In this document: positions 11,901 to 23,419 of the stretch, one piece after another | Layout of the letters: every line of letters begins with the position of its first letter | How positions within the stretch are numbered: position 1 is the first letter of the stretch | DNA from: Hyaloscypha bicolor E | Lineage: Eukaryota; Ascomycota; Leotiomycetes; Helotiales; Hyaloscyphaceae | Direction of reading: 5' to 3' | Assembly (NCBI RefSeq): GCF_002865645.1 | Contig: NW_020194554.1 | Span: 1-64,000, forward strand | Length of the DNA: 64,000 bases | Program-made: the position numbers and the translations under genes | Notes under the pieces: model-generated | Databases searched by the model: none | What the model was told of the DNA's origin: nothing | What the model saw: the letters and a program-made list of their open reading frames with translations, nothing else

Positions 11901-14900
11901 TAACTAATATTCTTAATAAAAAACAGTTTTTATATTTTCTAATATATTTCTATAAATATTTTCTAGTTTTAGATCTTTTAAACTAATTTAGATATTTACT
12001 AGAGCCTTTTCTAGTTCTATTATTAGTATTTATTAATTAAATCTTCTTATTCTTTATTTTATATATTTCTATAACTAGAAATAAACTATAATTATTATCT
12101 TTTTCTTTAAATACTATAACTATTTTCTCTAGTACTTTTTTTTATCTAATCTTTTGAATTTATAATCTTTTTACTTAGCTTTTTTCTAGTTAAGTATAAA
12201 AAGTACCTTTTTATTTAATATTTTAATATATTTTCCTTAAGCTTTTATATATTCTAGAATTCTTTTTAGTTTTAAGTTCTATATTTCTTTATTATTAGGA
12301 AATATTACTTTATTTCTTTTTTAGAAATATTTTTATTAAATCCGGAACTACTTTTAATAATACTTTAATTAAAGTCTTTTCTATTTTAGTTTCCCTAAAA
12401 ATATTATTAATTTCCTAAATTCTTAAACCTAAAATAAAAAAATTAATAAGAAATTCTAATATTTTTTTATTTCTCTTAATATTATTACTAGTTATAATAC
12501 TAGGCTTTATTTTTTCTTTTTCTTTTTAGTTTCCTATTTTATATTATTTAATTTCTTAATTCTAGAAGCTTAATATTCTTAAATTATTACTTTTTTTTAC
12601 TTTCTGGTATTTTTTAAAAATAAAATAATTATAATAATATAAATATTCTAGTTATTTTTAAAATTAATAAACTTTCTATTTTATAAACTATTACTTCTAT
12701 ATATAATATTTATTTTTATTTTTACTAAGAATAATTAAATAAGTAAGATCTTTAAAGCTTTTTTAATTAGAAAAAACATATTTTTATAATTTATTTTATT
12801 TATAACTTTAGTTTTAAGTTTTATTATTTCTATAAATTTAAATTTAATTCTAGTAATAGTAAATATTTAATAATTTATAGTATTATATATTATTTTATTA
12901 ATATTTCTAAAAATCTTTTCGGGGAAAATATTAATTTTAGTTCTAATATTAATTATTTCTTTATATTTAATATTTCTTTAAGATTCTCGAAATGTAAATT
13001 AGAAATATAAAAATTATATAATATATTTATAAGCTAGTAATATTAAATATTTAAACTAGTATTTCTAATTCCTTAAATATTCTATTTATTATATAAGCTA
13101 TAGCTACTAGTTCTATAAATTTCCTAATATATCTAATTATATTTAATATAATAGTATTTCCTATTTATAAGATAATAAGATAAGAAGTATTATTCTTAAT
13201 TTATTAGTTCTAAAATATAATAGCTAGATCTAGTATTTTTAAAGTATTAATAAATATTCTTATTTCTTACTAAGTTTTTAGAAATAAAATAGTTATTTTC
13301 TTTAATAGCCTTATTAAAATATTATTAATTTCAGGAATCCTATATTTATTATAATTAAAAGTATACTAGATTTCTAATTTGTTTTATCTATTTCTAGAAG
13401 TATTAATATTTATATTCTTAGCTAGGCTATTTTCTTATTTATTACTTTTTAAAATAGTATTCTCCTAGCCTCTTATATAAGATAGCTTTTCTTTTATTTT
13501 AGCTTGTTTTTAGAAAACCTCTTTAATTATTTCTATTTCTTTTCTCTTTTTTCTTAATAAGAAACCCGTTATAGTATTAATAGAAATACTATTTATAGCT
13601 AAATCTTAATACTATTTATTAATTCTAATATAATTTCCTCTAAGGCAAAGTAGCTATTTAGATTTCCTAGATATAACTTACTTATTTCTATATATAAATC
13701 CCGGTTAGCTAGTTTCCTTTACTCTTTCTTATCTAGTAAAATAGATATTTCTTATTAATTTCTAGATATTTTTAGATTAAGTATTTAAGTTATAATTAAA
13801 TTCTTTTCTTTAAACTTAGGAAATAATTTAGTTAAATTACTAGTATTTATTAGTAAGAAAAAAGAATATACTTTCTTATCTAGGCTTAAATAGCTCTTTA
13901 TATTATTTTCTATTAAATTAGTAAATATATTTATAATTTATAAGCTTTTCTATTAATAAGTAATAAAATTAAGAAATATAAATATATTCTAAATTAATAT
14001 TATTATTCTTATTTCTACTATTATACCTATAGTAAATTCGTTTTTTTAGTTCTAGGTTTATATTATAGGCTATATTAACTTAAGTAATATTTTCTAATTA
14101 TACTTAAAACTAACCTTTTCTAGAATATAATTATTTAAATCCTTTATTTATTCTAGTTTAATTATTATAGCTATTATAATATTCTCTATATTCTTTATTA
14201 TAACTTCTAGTATATTTTTTCTAAAGATTTAAATTATATTTACTAGGCTATTAATACTATTATACTTATTATAGTTAGCTAGATTATATAAATAGATTAT
14301 AAATATCTTCTCAAATTATAATAATAGCTATATTAAATTATTTCTATAAGTTCTCTTAAGTTATAATAATAATAAATAGCTTTTCTAAACTTCTTATTAG
14401 CTAGTTAATATTATTTCTTTTAGGTTTACTACTTTTAGTAAGTTTTATATAATTAGCTATAGGCTAGGTTTTCTTTTTACTTATATTTATAATAGTTTTA
14501 GGAAATATAATAAAAGAAACTAATAAAAAATTATTATTTTCTAATTTAGGAACTATATTATAAACTATTATATTTAAGCATTCTTATCTAAATCTAGATA
14601 TATCTAGATTATTAGTAATATTAAAATAGTATTTCTTTTTTTTATACTAATAAAATATTACTATTCTTTTATATATCTTACTATATTTATAAATAAAAAT
14701 ATTTATAGGCTTAAAGTTTATATTCTTAAGAATATAATTTTTTATTAGAATAAATAATTCTTTTATAAATTCTTAATACTAAATAATTTTTTTTTCTTTA
14801 ATAACTTCTTTAATACTTTATTAAATATATTAATATAAGACTTAGAAGAAATTTCTTTATTCTAGGCTTATATAATAATCTAATTAAGAAAATTATAGCT

Positions 14901-16177
14901 AATTTTAAATATTTCCTAGTTATATTCTCGGAATTTCTTTAATAAGGCCTTAAAGAACTTGGTTTTCTAGTAATTTCCTGAATTATTAATATAATACTCT
15001 AATATAGCTTTAATCTAATTCTTATAAATAAGAGAAATATAATAGTTCTTATATATATTTATATATTATTTCAAGAATATAGAAATATTATTTCTCTAAA
15101 ACTATAATACTTTAAAAGCTTTTATAAGTAGTAGATTTAAATCCGGTACTAGTATATACTTATTTTCGGCTATATTAATTTTAATAATTTCTTTTATAAT
15201 TAATTATAAAGTTTCTATATTTGAAACTTTTATTAATAAGGTTCTTAAAAAGCTAACTTTCTATTTAAATATATTTTTTAATAGAAACTAGAATTAGAAA
15301 GAAACTAGTTAATAATAATAAATATAATTAAGATTTAAATTTTAATATTAGTAATAATAAAATAATAACTTTTCTAGTCTTATTTCTATTACTTATATTT
15401 TTTCTTCTATTTTATTAGCTTAATACCTATAGTATTTTTCTTTAATTTTACTAAACTAGATATACTTAGTAATATTATTAAAAATAATAATAAATATAAT
15501 TTTACTAATTTTACTAATTTTTCTAATATTCCTAAATTCTCTTTCTTTTCTTTACTTAATATTCTTTTCTTTCTCTAGAAGCTTTTCTAGTTTATTTATA
15601 TAATTTCTTATTTCTGATTTTTTTGGATTTTTATTTCTAATTTTAGTTTATTATTTTATTTAAATTTGAGAATATTTTCTCTTTTAAATATTTTTTCCGG
15701 ATTTAGAAATAAGCTTTTTTACTAAAACTAATACTACTTCTATTTTAGTCTTTATTATAACTAAAAATAATATATAAATTAATAATATAACTTTATTTCC
15801 AAATACTAAAATCTATTTCTAACTAAGGTCTAACTTATATTATTTTAGTATAATATTTCTTATTTTATTTCCTTTACTTTTTTTCCTTTTATAATTAGCT
15901 TCTATTTCTATTATTCCTATATATTATACTAGTAATTATATCTTATAGCTAATCTATATTTAAGTTACTAGATATATTAGAAATTAATATAAAATACTAA
16001 AATTAATATTTATATATCTTTAATATTTTGGCCTTAGGCTTAAGATATTATAATAGCCTTTTTCTTCCCTAACTTACTAAGCTAATAATTCGCCTTATAA
16101 ATATTTCTCAGAACTTTATAAAAGTATTACTTTAACTATAAAGTTTCTATTCTTCTTATATTACTTACTATAAAATA

Positions 16178-16480
16178 TATAAGAAAGAAACTATAATAAG
16201 ACAAAAATCCATATAAAGTATACTAGAGTATAAAACGTGACTTAATAATAAAATAATAAATTAAAAGTATAAATAATAAAGTATAAACGGTATATAATAT
16301 ATAAAAGCTTAATTAATTAAATACTTATAAAGGATTATTCTCTAGAATTATAGAAAAACCAGCTTTCTTATATGATTTCCGCAAGTTATATATAAAAGGC
16401 TGCGGCCTTTACTATATAACCTAAACCTCAAAATCACTAAAATAATATGATTTTTGAAAAGTATGGCCTACCGTACTACA
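16178..16480 (-). repeat. 5' LTR of copy A
   Basis: About 303 bp. Read on the minus strand it begins TGTAGTACGGTAGGCCATAC, a canonical TG start, and ends near TTTCTTTCTTATA. It is less mutated than the copy B LTR: it keeps several C and G positions that are T or A there. A 36-bp palindrome lies at 16385-16420. The outer flank begins at 16481. A target-site duplication cannot be tested because the other end of this copy is missing. Confidence 0.7.
16385..16420. repeat. 36-bp palindrome in LTR (copy 3 of 3)
   Basis: GTTATATATAAAAGGCTGCG followed by GCCTTTACTATATAAC. This is the least mutated of the three copies. Confidence 0.7.
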
Positions 16481-17270
16481 AGAGCCAATTATATAAGCTA
16501 CTAATTTGGTAGGGAATAGGGGGCTTAATTAGTCTAGTATACTTCTCGATTTAATATATAAAGATATACCGGTAAAGTTATAGTTTTTAGTCGAATATAT
16601 AATTATTATATTAGTAAAGCTATCTTTGGTTCTTATATATATTTTTAGTTCAGATTTCGAGTTCAGAAGGAATTTCGAAGCTTATCGTATGACTATATAA
16701 ACCCCTACCAAGTGGCAATAGCGCTAGAAAACGCGGCAGAATCAAACCTAATCGGGTTAAAACCGACTGTCGATTCGACTGTCCGGAGACGTTTCGCTGC
16801 GAAGAGGCTCGACAGAACAGCTAGCCAGGTGCGTTCTTCACGAAACGCACTCCGTCGAACTTTCTGATCTTCCCAATGGATATTGCTTCTGGTTTGTAAT
16901 GGTTGAGAGTGGTTGCATGCGCTTTAGCTTCACAGGTCTAGATTCTACGTCTTTAATTTAAAGATAATCGAAATTGGATACCGAACGGAGCCTTCATATT
17001 CACGGGGTATCACGTCATTGATTCTACCATGTATGCGGTAATTAACTTTTATAGGACATAATAATAAAAAATCAAGCGCACTCCAAACTTGTGATTTCAG
17101 GTTGTGTGATACGGATCAATTTTAGTTAAGTTATGTTGTGAAAGTGGAAAGGGGCTCGTATTGAAAAATGATTGATATATTAGAGATTGACAGTTTGCAA
17201 GATGACTAGATATAAAAGAGTGAAGTCTAAAAGTCGAGGAGAAAGTGTTTAAAGTAAGGGTCTTTATCTC
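16481..17270. other. Island of ordinary base composition between two AT-rich blocks
   Basis: Base composition returns to roughly 40 percent GC. I see no open reading frame of note. The most structured part is 16690-16860, with CpG-containing sequence and a perfect 7-bp stem (GTGCGTT at 16829-16835, AACGCAC at 16844-16850, 8-nt loop). It may be a remnant of the original locus or of an RNA or regulatory element; nothing identifies it. Confidence 0.4.
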
Positions 17271-18360
17271 TATTATCTATTAGTAATATTAATAATACCG
17301 AGCCCGCTTTCTATAATATATTATATATTAGCTTATAAATCAAAAGTAATTAAAATAATAATATATTACTAAGCTTAATAAGCTTAGTAAGTAATATATA
17401 ATAAATAAATAAAAAACATTAAATTAGTAAATAATTCCAATATTAAAAGAATTAATAAACTAATTAAAGTAATATATTAATTTAATAGCTCGTTTATTAA
17501 ATAAAGTAATTACTTAATTTATAATTATTAATATTATTTAAATAAATTATATTATTTTATAAGGTCTTTTTTATAATTCTTTAATTTATTATTATAAATT
17601 TCTTAATTTTATATTTCTTAATTTTATATTTCTTATTTAAATTAGTTAATATATTAAATTAATATAACTTTAATAATACTTACTTATATTTTTTAATAAA
17701 GCTATTATTACTATTATTATTACTTATTAAAGTATTTATATTTCTTATATAAAAGTAATTATTTTTAATAGTTTAGCTTAAATATAAATTACTTTTAATA
17801 ATATTATTATAATTTAGCTTTTAATTTAGTTAGCTAATATAATTACTTAATAAGTACTATTATATTTTATTATTTCTGGATTATATAATTATATTATTAA
17901 GGAAATATATTTAGAATATATTAAAGACATTTAAAATATTAAATCTTTTATATTCTAGTTTTTTTTTTCTTTAGCTTTAAATTATTTTTATAAAAAACTT
18001 TTTTTTAATTTTCTAAATTCCAAATATTATATTTATAATAATATTTAAAGCTGATTTCTTTTAATTTTATAAAGAATTTTAAATAAACTAATTCGAAATT
18101 ATTAGAAATATAAATAATAGGCTTTAAAATAATAAAAGCAAAAAGCTTTAGAATCTTTAAAGAAATTAGATTTTAATATTAATTTTTTAATTAATACTAA
18201 TTAATAATAAAATAATTTCCTTAATAACTATTTAAGTTTTCTTTGAATTTTCTTTTATTAAAGTTATTAAAAATATAAGATTTTCTCGAATAACTTAAAG
18301 AATTCTAAAAACTTTTTAGATTATAAAAAAATACTTGATATATCGCGAATATAGTATTCC
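17271..18360. repeat. Second AT-rich, RIP-like block of unknown origin
   Basis: About 1.1 kb of extremely AT-rich sequence with almost no CpG and no coding frame. It contains a short tandem stretch (TTCTTAATTTTATA repeated at about 17610-17635). I could not align it by eye to either LTR or to the recognised pol parts of the upstream element. It ends about 200 bp before the next gene. Confidence 0.55.
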
Positions 18361-18561
18361 TCTTTTAAACTTGTAGTATTAAAGACTGTAAATTTTGGGT
18401 CGAGCTGTTGTCGGTACAGTCTGGAGTCGGGTGATTCTTTTAATATGCTAGCCAATCAATTTTGGCCGATTATCTGATGACAAATAACTGAAACCAGCCC
18501 ACCCCAATAATACACAATTGAATACAGATCTCGTCGCAGAAAGCAGGATAGCACCCTCACA

Positions 18562-20235
18562 ATGGCTAGCCGCGCCAACAGCAAGAAGAGGAAATGCGGT
18601 CCTAAGGTTCGCACGGGCTGCAAAACGTGCAAGTAAGGCCTTCTATCGCGAGTGTCTAGCCAAGGCTAATTGATACAGAATCCGGAAAATCAAGTGCGGG
18701 GAGGAGAAGCCAGCATGTTTCAGGTGGGCCACTGAGCAAATCAATTAATAAACCGAACAAGTGTTGATGACACCCTTAGATGCACGTCGACCGGGAGAGA
18801 ATGCGATGGATACGTCCTAGAATCACGATCGCAATTCGGGAACGTCCCCATTATCCTGGACGCTGGCCTCCTCAACAGGAATCATTGGGCGGTGAAGGAA
18901 TTCTCCGATCGCACCCTGTACCGTGTGGCAGGATTTTTTCACCATGATCTCTTCTGGAATCGCTTCGTCCTACAGCTTAGTCAAAGTGAGCCTGCCATAT
19001 CAAAGGCTCTCTCGGCAGTCAATATGGCTTCCGCACAACTCGAAACCGGCAGTCAGCTTGATCTCCAGGAGAGATGCATTTCCCAGTCGTACAACAAAGC
19101 AATTCGGTCCCTCGCCCACTATACCTCGAATATCGTTTACGTCCCACTTGCGGGTTGTATACTCCTCGTGTGTTTAGAATTCCTGCGAGGGGATATGCGA
19201 GCAGCTCTCACTCATGTTCGCTACGGTTGGAGAATTCTGGAGTCTTTCCGGCAGGATGTCCCGTCTGGCCAAACCTTATCAGAGCAGGAGTTGATGACAG
19301 AACTATCATCCATGTTCGAGCGTTTGAATGTCCACGCTCTTCTTTTCGAACCTTTAGAGTCGCCAATCTCCAGGCCAGCACGGATCTTCCAGAACCCATC
19401 TGCTCCGTCGATCACATTCTCCACGTTTGCTGAGGCGAAAAGTCGGAATTATGAACTGGTATCCGAAGCAATGGGCTTGATTCTGTCTACTACACACCTC
19501 AAATACCGGCCCGAAGCTGTCACCCTGAATCATATCATATGTCAGATTCGTATGGAGGCGCAGTTTCAACGCTGGCGGAAGGCGTTCGATCAACTCTATG
19601 CTTGTCAGCAACAATGCTGGAGTCGGCAGGAGTGCAAAGCTGCAGACATTGTCCTGATCCAGAATATTGCGATGAAAATCTGGATTTCAACCTGTCTGTC
19701 CCCCGAGGAGAGCGCCTTTGATAAATTCAAACCCGAATTCGAGAAGATCGTTGATCTAGCTGCGAGAACTGTCGGGACTTGCGGCCAAGAGCTATGCCTC
19801 ACTGTCGGAAAGTTCCAGTTTGATATGGGCCTCATTCCACCATTGCACTTTATAGGGATGAAGTGCCGATGGCCTCTCCTGCGTCGCAAGGTTCTCAGAA
19901 TTCTGGGTTCCACGCATTGGAGAGAAGGTCTTTTCGATAGTTTTCGCTCGTACAGATGTCTTCACCTCCTCATAGAGATCGAAGAAACCGGATTAAGGCT
20001 GGATCCGGATCCCAAAGCCACAGAGTTGGATGAGTTCAGTGAATCCTTACCGACAGAGTTTAGTCGCATTCATCTTGCAGTATTGGGCCCGGTTCCGGTT
20101 TCTGCAAAGGAACAAACCCTCACACTTGGGTTGAAACCCACTGGTGTTTTCAATGCTCCGGTGGTCTGGGAGACAATTATCCCCACGTTTGGCGAGATTC
20201 CTTTGCTAGAATCTTGGTTCTCTTGGTCACCATAA
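18562..20235 (+). CDS. Zn2Cys6 transcription factor
   Basis: Predicted product of 523 residues from three exons (18562-18632, 18679-18723, 18780-20235) with canonical GT-AG introns of 46 and 56 bp; the two small introns interrupt the DNA-binding domain. Residues about 20-46 form a Zn2Cys6 cluster with spacing C-x2-C-x6-C-x6-C-x2-C-x6-C (CKTCKIRKIKC, then CFRCTSTGREC), preceded by a basic stretch. The rest is a fungal-specific transcription factor domain, including a segment A-x-x-x-x-x-R-S-L-A-H-Y near the middle. It is a nuclear DNA-binding regulator; targets are unknown. It is the first intact gene after the AT-rich region, and its start lies only about 200 bp from it, so it may sit in or next to heterochromatin. 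The neighbours downstream are all broken, so the context does not suggest a target pathway. Confidence 0.85.
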
Positions 20236-20629
20236 AGAGAGGGCTAGAGGACGATTCATGACTTACGGATTCATGCTCAAATACCGAGATTACAACTGCT
20301 CCAGCCTCCTAAAAATCAATTTATCTTGAAGCTGAAAGAAAAGGACGCCTGAAATCTAACATACTATATGGAAACGCCCCCCATTGGGAATATCCAAGCA
20401 CCCCATACGTCTCCAAATCTCAGAGAAAACCACCACCGTTCCTAGCCTACTCAGGATCGCTTTTTTTTGGGGGCCGATTTCATCCTCCCCTGACGATACC
20501 TGCGCGGCTCTCCCTCCGAAAGTCCATGCAGGGGCAGCCCATTTTCCATTGAATGCGGGACCAGGATGGGACGCTGCCATTGCAGCGACTGATGCGATGA
20601 TGAGAGGGTGGGCCTGTTCGGTTTCCAAA

Positions 20630-21135
20630 CGATATTTTTGACTTTGTTGTTTAATATAGAGGTCTCGCTGAGCCCGTATTCGTAGCGGGAAAGTAGTCTT
20701 GATAGCGCTGACAGTTATGCGTGTATCTCGAGATGAATGTAATGCCGAACTTTTCTCAAGTTCCCGGATCCATGGAGGCCAGTGGTTCTCCAACACATCC
20801 AAGAACCAAGACATACAAGACCAGCTACACGATCTGTCGCCGCAGTAAAGATAGATCTTTGCAGCTAATACAAGTTCTTGGATAATCCAAAGTCTACTTC
20901 AATAGTCTCGACAGCAAAAAGTGTAGAAGGCTCGTAGGGCTCTGGAACGACCGGCTAAAGAATCCTAAAGTTTTTTCCACTGGAGCGTGTCGCCAAAAAA
21001 CCCGAAAACGATCGAGTTATTTTCATCTGACTCTCCTAACCATACAGCGACCTGTTTAGCCTCGGTATAGATTCGACCCATTTGAGCCACTTGGTGATTT
21101 CTCTCCTCGATGTTATTTTGATCTATGCATGTACA
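20630..21135 (-). pseudogene. HET-domain fragment, truncated at both ends
   Basis: The minus strand reads CIDQNNIEERNHQVAQMGRI and continues into IYTEAKQVAVWLGE, the central part of the HET domain (C-I-x-Q, E-R-x-x-Q-V-x-x-M, I-Y-x-x-A-x-x-V-x-W-L-G). After a frame change and a stop it continues as SRLWIIQELVLAAKIYLYCG, the W-x-x-Q-E-x-x-x-A motif of the same domain, then about 70 more residues to about 20635. The first part of the domain is missing, and at about 21135 the sequence passes directly into a plus-strand oxidoreductase remnant. HET proteins act in fungal non-self recognition and cell death. This copy cannot make a protein. Confidence 0.7.
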
Positions 21136-21139
21136 CCCC

Positions 21140-22199
21140 ACTTCGACTTCGATGATAGTGCCGACCAAAACCAGACTACCTGGGCGTTCGTAATCTTGGG
21201 AAACTCCTACGATATCACACTTGGGCAATGGAGACACAATACCAATTCCCTCCTAAGCGCTCAGGAGGTTTGGTTCGCCGTGTTCATGACAGTCTTGTTA
21301 GCATTCCTTTAACTGACCGGTGACACTACTTATGCTTTACAGTGTTCTTATCCCTTGGTTGACACTTCGAGAGGTCACCGCTGAAGTTGAAATTGTGAGT
21401 GAACCCTAGTTCCTTGCAAAAAATCGACTAATATATAGCTTTAGCCACCTCCAAACGTCGCCATTCTTCGATTCGACCGCGGGATGAAGCAAGGTCTCCT
21501 GGGCAGAATCAGTCGTACTTCCGTCATGGATTACCACGCCTTCGGAATTATCAGCGCGGGCCCAAAAGCTTCAAATAATTATATGATATGCGGTATTCAA
21601 GGTGACTTCACGGAGAGTCTTGTTGTCAATCTGTCCAAAACCGTGTGGACCAGGGAGTTGAAGTTCGGTGTGCATTTGTGCTCTTATCTCCGGAATGACT
21701 ATCCACTAATATACAATAGCTGGTGTTGGGCATGCATCTGCAATATTCAAGGGAGGGATCCACGGTTGCACTGGGACTGGGATAGGAGCAGCAATGTCTA
21801 CCTGCATTCAGAGTCCAGATTGGTATGAGGTACTCAAACATTGTCGGTATGGTTTTATTGACATTCAGCTAGGTTCATTATTCGGATAGGGTCGTATCAG
21901 GAGAAGACCTTTGGATCTACGATCGCGGGCCTTGTTCGTAAATATATTGAGCCGGAGAGAACGATCCTGTGGGATCCGAAGAAACGAGGAGGACGACCAG
22001 ATACCGTGCAACTCCTCAAAGGCACCTGGACGAGCTTTGGAGCAGAGGTCATTTTCATTGCCTCTAACACGCAGGGTAATGCTGAGATGGCACAGGGTTG
22101 CCGTTCAGGTACGTAGATTAGAGCCCTGATCGATCGCAAATCACTAATCTCTGGTACTTAGCGGGATTACACGCATTTGGCACTCTGTGGGACTTCTGA
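21140..22199 (+). pseudogene. 5'-truncated TmpA/TmpB-like membrane oxidoreductase
   Basis: The plus strand keeps the C-terminal half of a fungal integral membrane NAD(P)/FAD-type oxidoreductase. It begins near 21140, with a transmembrane-like segment AQEVWFAVFMTVLLAFL at about 21262-21312, then LTLREVTAEVEI, RFDRGMKQGLLGRISRTS, SNNYMICGIQGDFTESLV and the nucleotide-binding motif CTGTGIGAAMSTCIQSPDW. It closes with AGLHAFGTLWDF and a stop at 22199. Introns at about 21673-21720, 21818-21870 and 22111-22160 keep correct splice sites and frame, so the 3' half is little damaged. The N-terminal half is gone, replaced by a HET fragment. An in-frame TAA after the transmembrane segment, before the intron near 21322-21343, may be a further lesion. 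The family assignment is from memory of the conserved motifs. Confidence 0.5.
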
Positions 22200-22678
22200 C
22201 AACTCGAGGTCTCGGATATTGTGTCGCCTTCATCAAGAAATCATATTATAGAGAGTTGCGTAGTTTATACTAAGTAGAGTTCGGGTAAATTTGGGTATAA
22301 TATAAGCTGAGGAGAAGCCCTAACGTCCCTTCAAATTACAAATTCTTAAGCGAGCCCCTATGTTGGCCAAATAGGCGAGCTTGGTCACTTCAAAAAGCAC
22401 GACTATTCACTGGCCCTTATTATCGAGAGAGAAATGTTCGATTAATCTTGAGACTACCATTGCACCATTGCCCCGTGACGCCGTGACACCATCCTAAAGC
22501 TATGCTAACCAAGGTTTCAATGCCCCGGCGATGCCCATCAAGCCACACATTAACTATAAATTTTTGTTTGCAGACTCCACCGAATCTCATCTTCGGAATT
22601 TCCATTCCAAGCTTTTTTTTCTCGACATATCCTGATGGCCACATCCTGCAGCAAGCAGCATTCAAAAGAAAGGTTTGG
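22200..22678. other. Intergenic stretch without recognisable gene
   Basis: I see no conserved frame, RNA gene or repeat here. Confidence 0.5.
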
Positions 22679-23419
22679 TCACAACCTGGTCAAGACACTC
22701 ATATGCTCAACATCCACATCAAACACAACCTCCGTACAGGATCGATTGATCTCAGCTAGGGGTGAGAGCTCCATCGCTTTGGCAATCATCCAAAGGTTAT
22801 CTCCGTGTTCTCTCAAAATGCCCACAGTATCCAGTTCCTGGATCCTGCAAACAATGTCCCCTACCCTCGTCCCAACGGGGGCAAGCCCCACCATTCCACC
22901 TTCCTCAAAGAAAATGACGGCGTCGTTATGTATTTGGCACCCGCGAACCAGTTCTGAAACAATGGATAGAAGTCTGATCTGTTTTCGAGCAGCGGTCGCG
23001 ACGTGCTTCTCGTCTGTCATGTGCCCCCAATTATATTGGTCTTTTTCCTCGAAAAATTCTTCGTCAAACCAATCTCTTGTCGATTCCTCTAAATCCCTCT
23101 CGGTTTTATTGATGAGCTGTTGCACCCTTGATGGCCGAATTGCCCACATTTGCTCAACTGCTCGAGTCCCGTATGCCTTCAACACTTCTTCGGACTCGAT
23201 GATTTGGTCTGCTCGTTCCTGTAGACTGCTTGGCAGTTCGATGATCCGTTCGCCATTGGTGAATCTTCTGAGAGGAGGACTGACATAAGAAACCTCGCCC
23301 CCCAGAGATGCTCTCGCTTGGTGTGTTTCTTGCTGGAAGGTCTCAGCCAGCAATGTAGCCGCTGACTGCATCCATCGGGGCCAGGACGGTATCGCACTGG
23401 GGTGATGTTGCTGGAGCAT
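22679..23419 (-). pseudogene. C-terminal part of a HET-type protein without the HET domain
   Basis: A single open frame of 246 codons starts with ATG at 23419. Its end contains VGLAPVGTRVGDIVCRIQEL followed by a G-I-L-R-E-H-G-D-N-L-W-M-I segment. This is the usual C-terminal pattern of HET proteins (G-L-x-P, G-D-x-I, x-x-L-R, G-x-x-x-x-x-G). The HET domain itself, normally several hundred residues upstream, is absent, and the sequence above 23419 has no matching frame. It could be a truncated gene that still has an open frame or a standalone small protein; I favour a remnant. The piece at 20630-21135 is not collinear with it, so they probably come from different HET genes. Confidence 0.5.

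Larger units (their letters stand above)
5981..16480 (-). mobile_element. Ty3/Gypsy retroelement copy A, 3'-truncated, RIP-degraded
   Basis: Read on the minus strand, the order is 5' LTR (16480-16178), an unassigned gag-side region (about 16000-12000), reverse transcriptase (about 11900-11200), RNase H (ending about 10360), integrase (about 9900-8750) and a long 3' region that stops at about 5985, where it abuts the LTR of copy B. RT-RH-IN order is that of Ty3/Gypsy elements. The missing 3' end can be taken from copy B (3556-5980), which implies a full element of roughly 12.9 kb, unusually long. There is no intact reading frame. Confidence 0.75.

Noticed and set aside
5677..16480. A 10.8-kb DNA transposon bounded by about 300-bp terminal inverted repeats
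   Set aside because: The inverted ends are better explained as LTRs of two oppositely oriented Gypsy copies: integrase reads plus at 1-930 and minus at 8750-9900, and the ancestral end begins with TG.
1..18360. AT-rich block as mitochondrial DNA or a centromere core
   Set aside because: Reverse transcriptase, RNase H and integrase remnants with RIP-type stops explain most of the first 16.5 kb; no mitochondrial gene is visible. A pericentromeric or subtelomeric position remains possible but unsupported.
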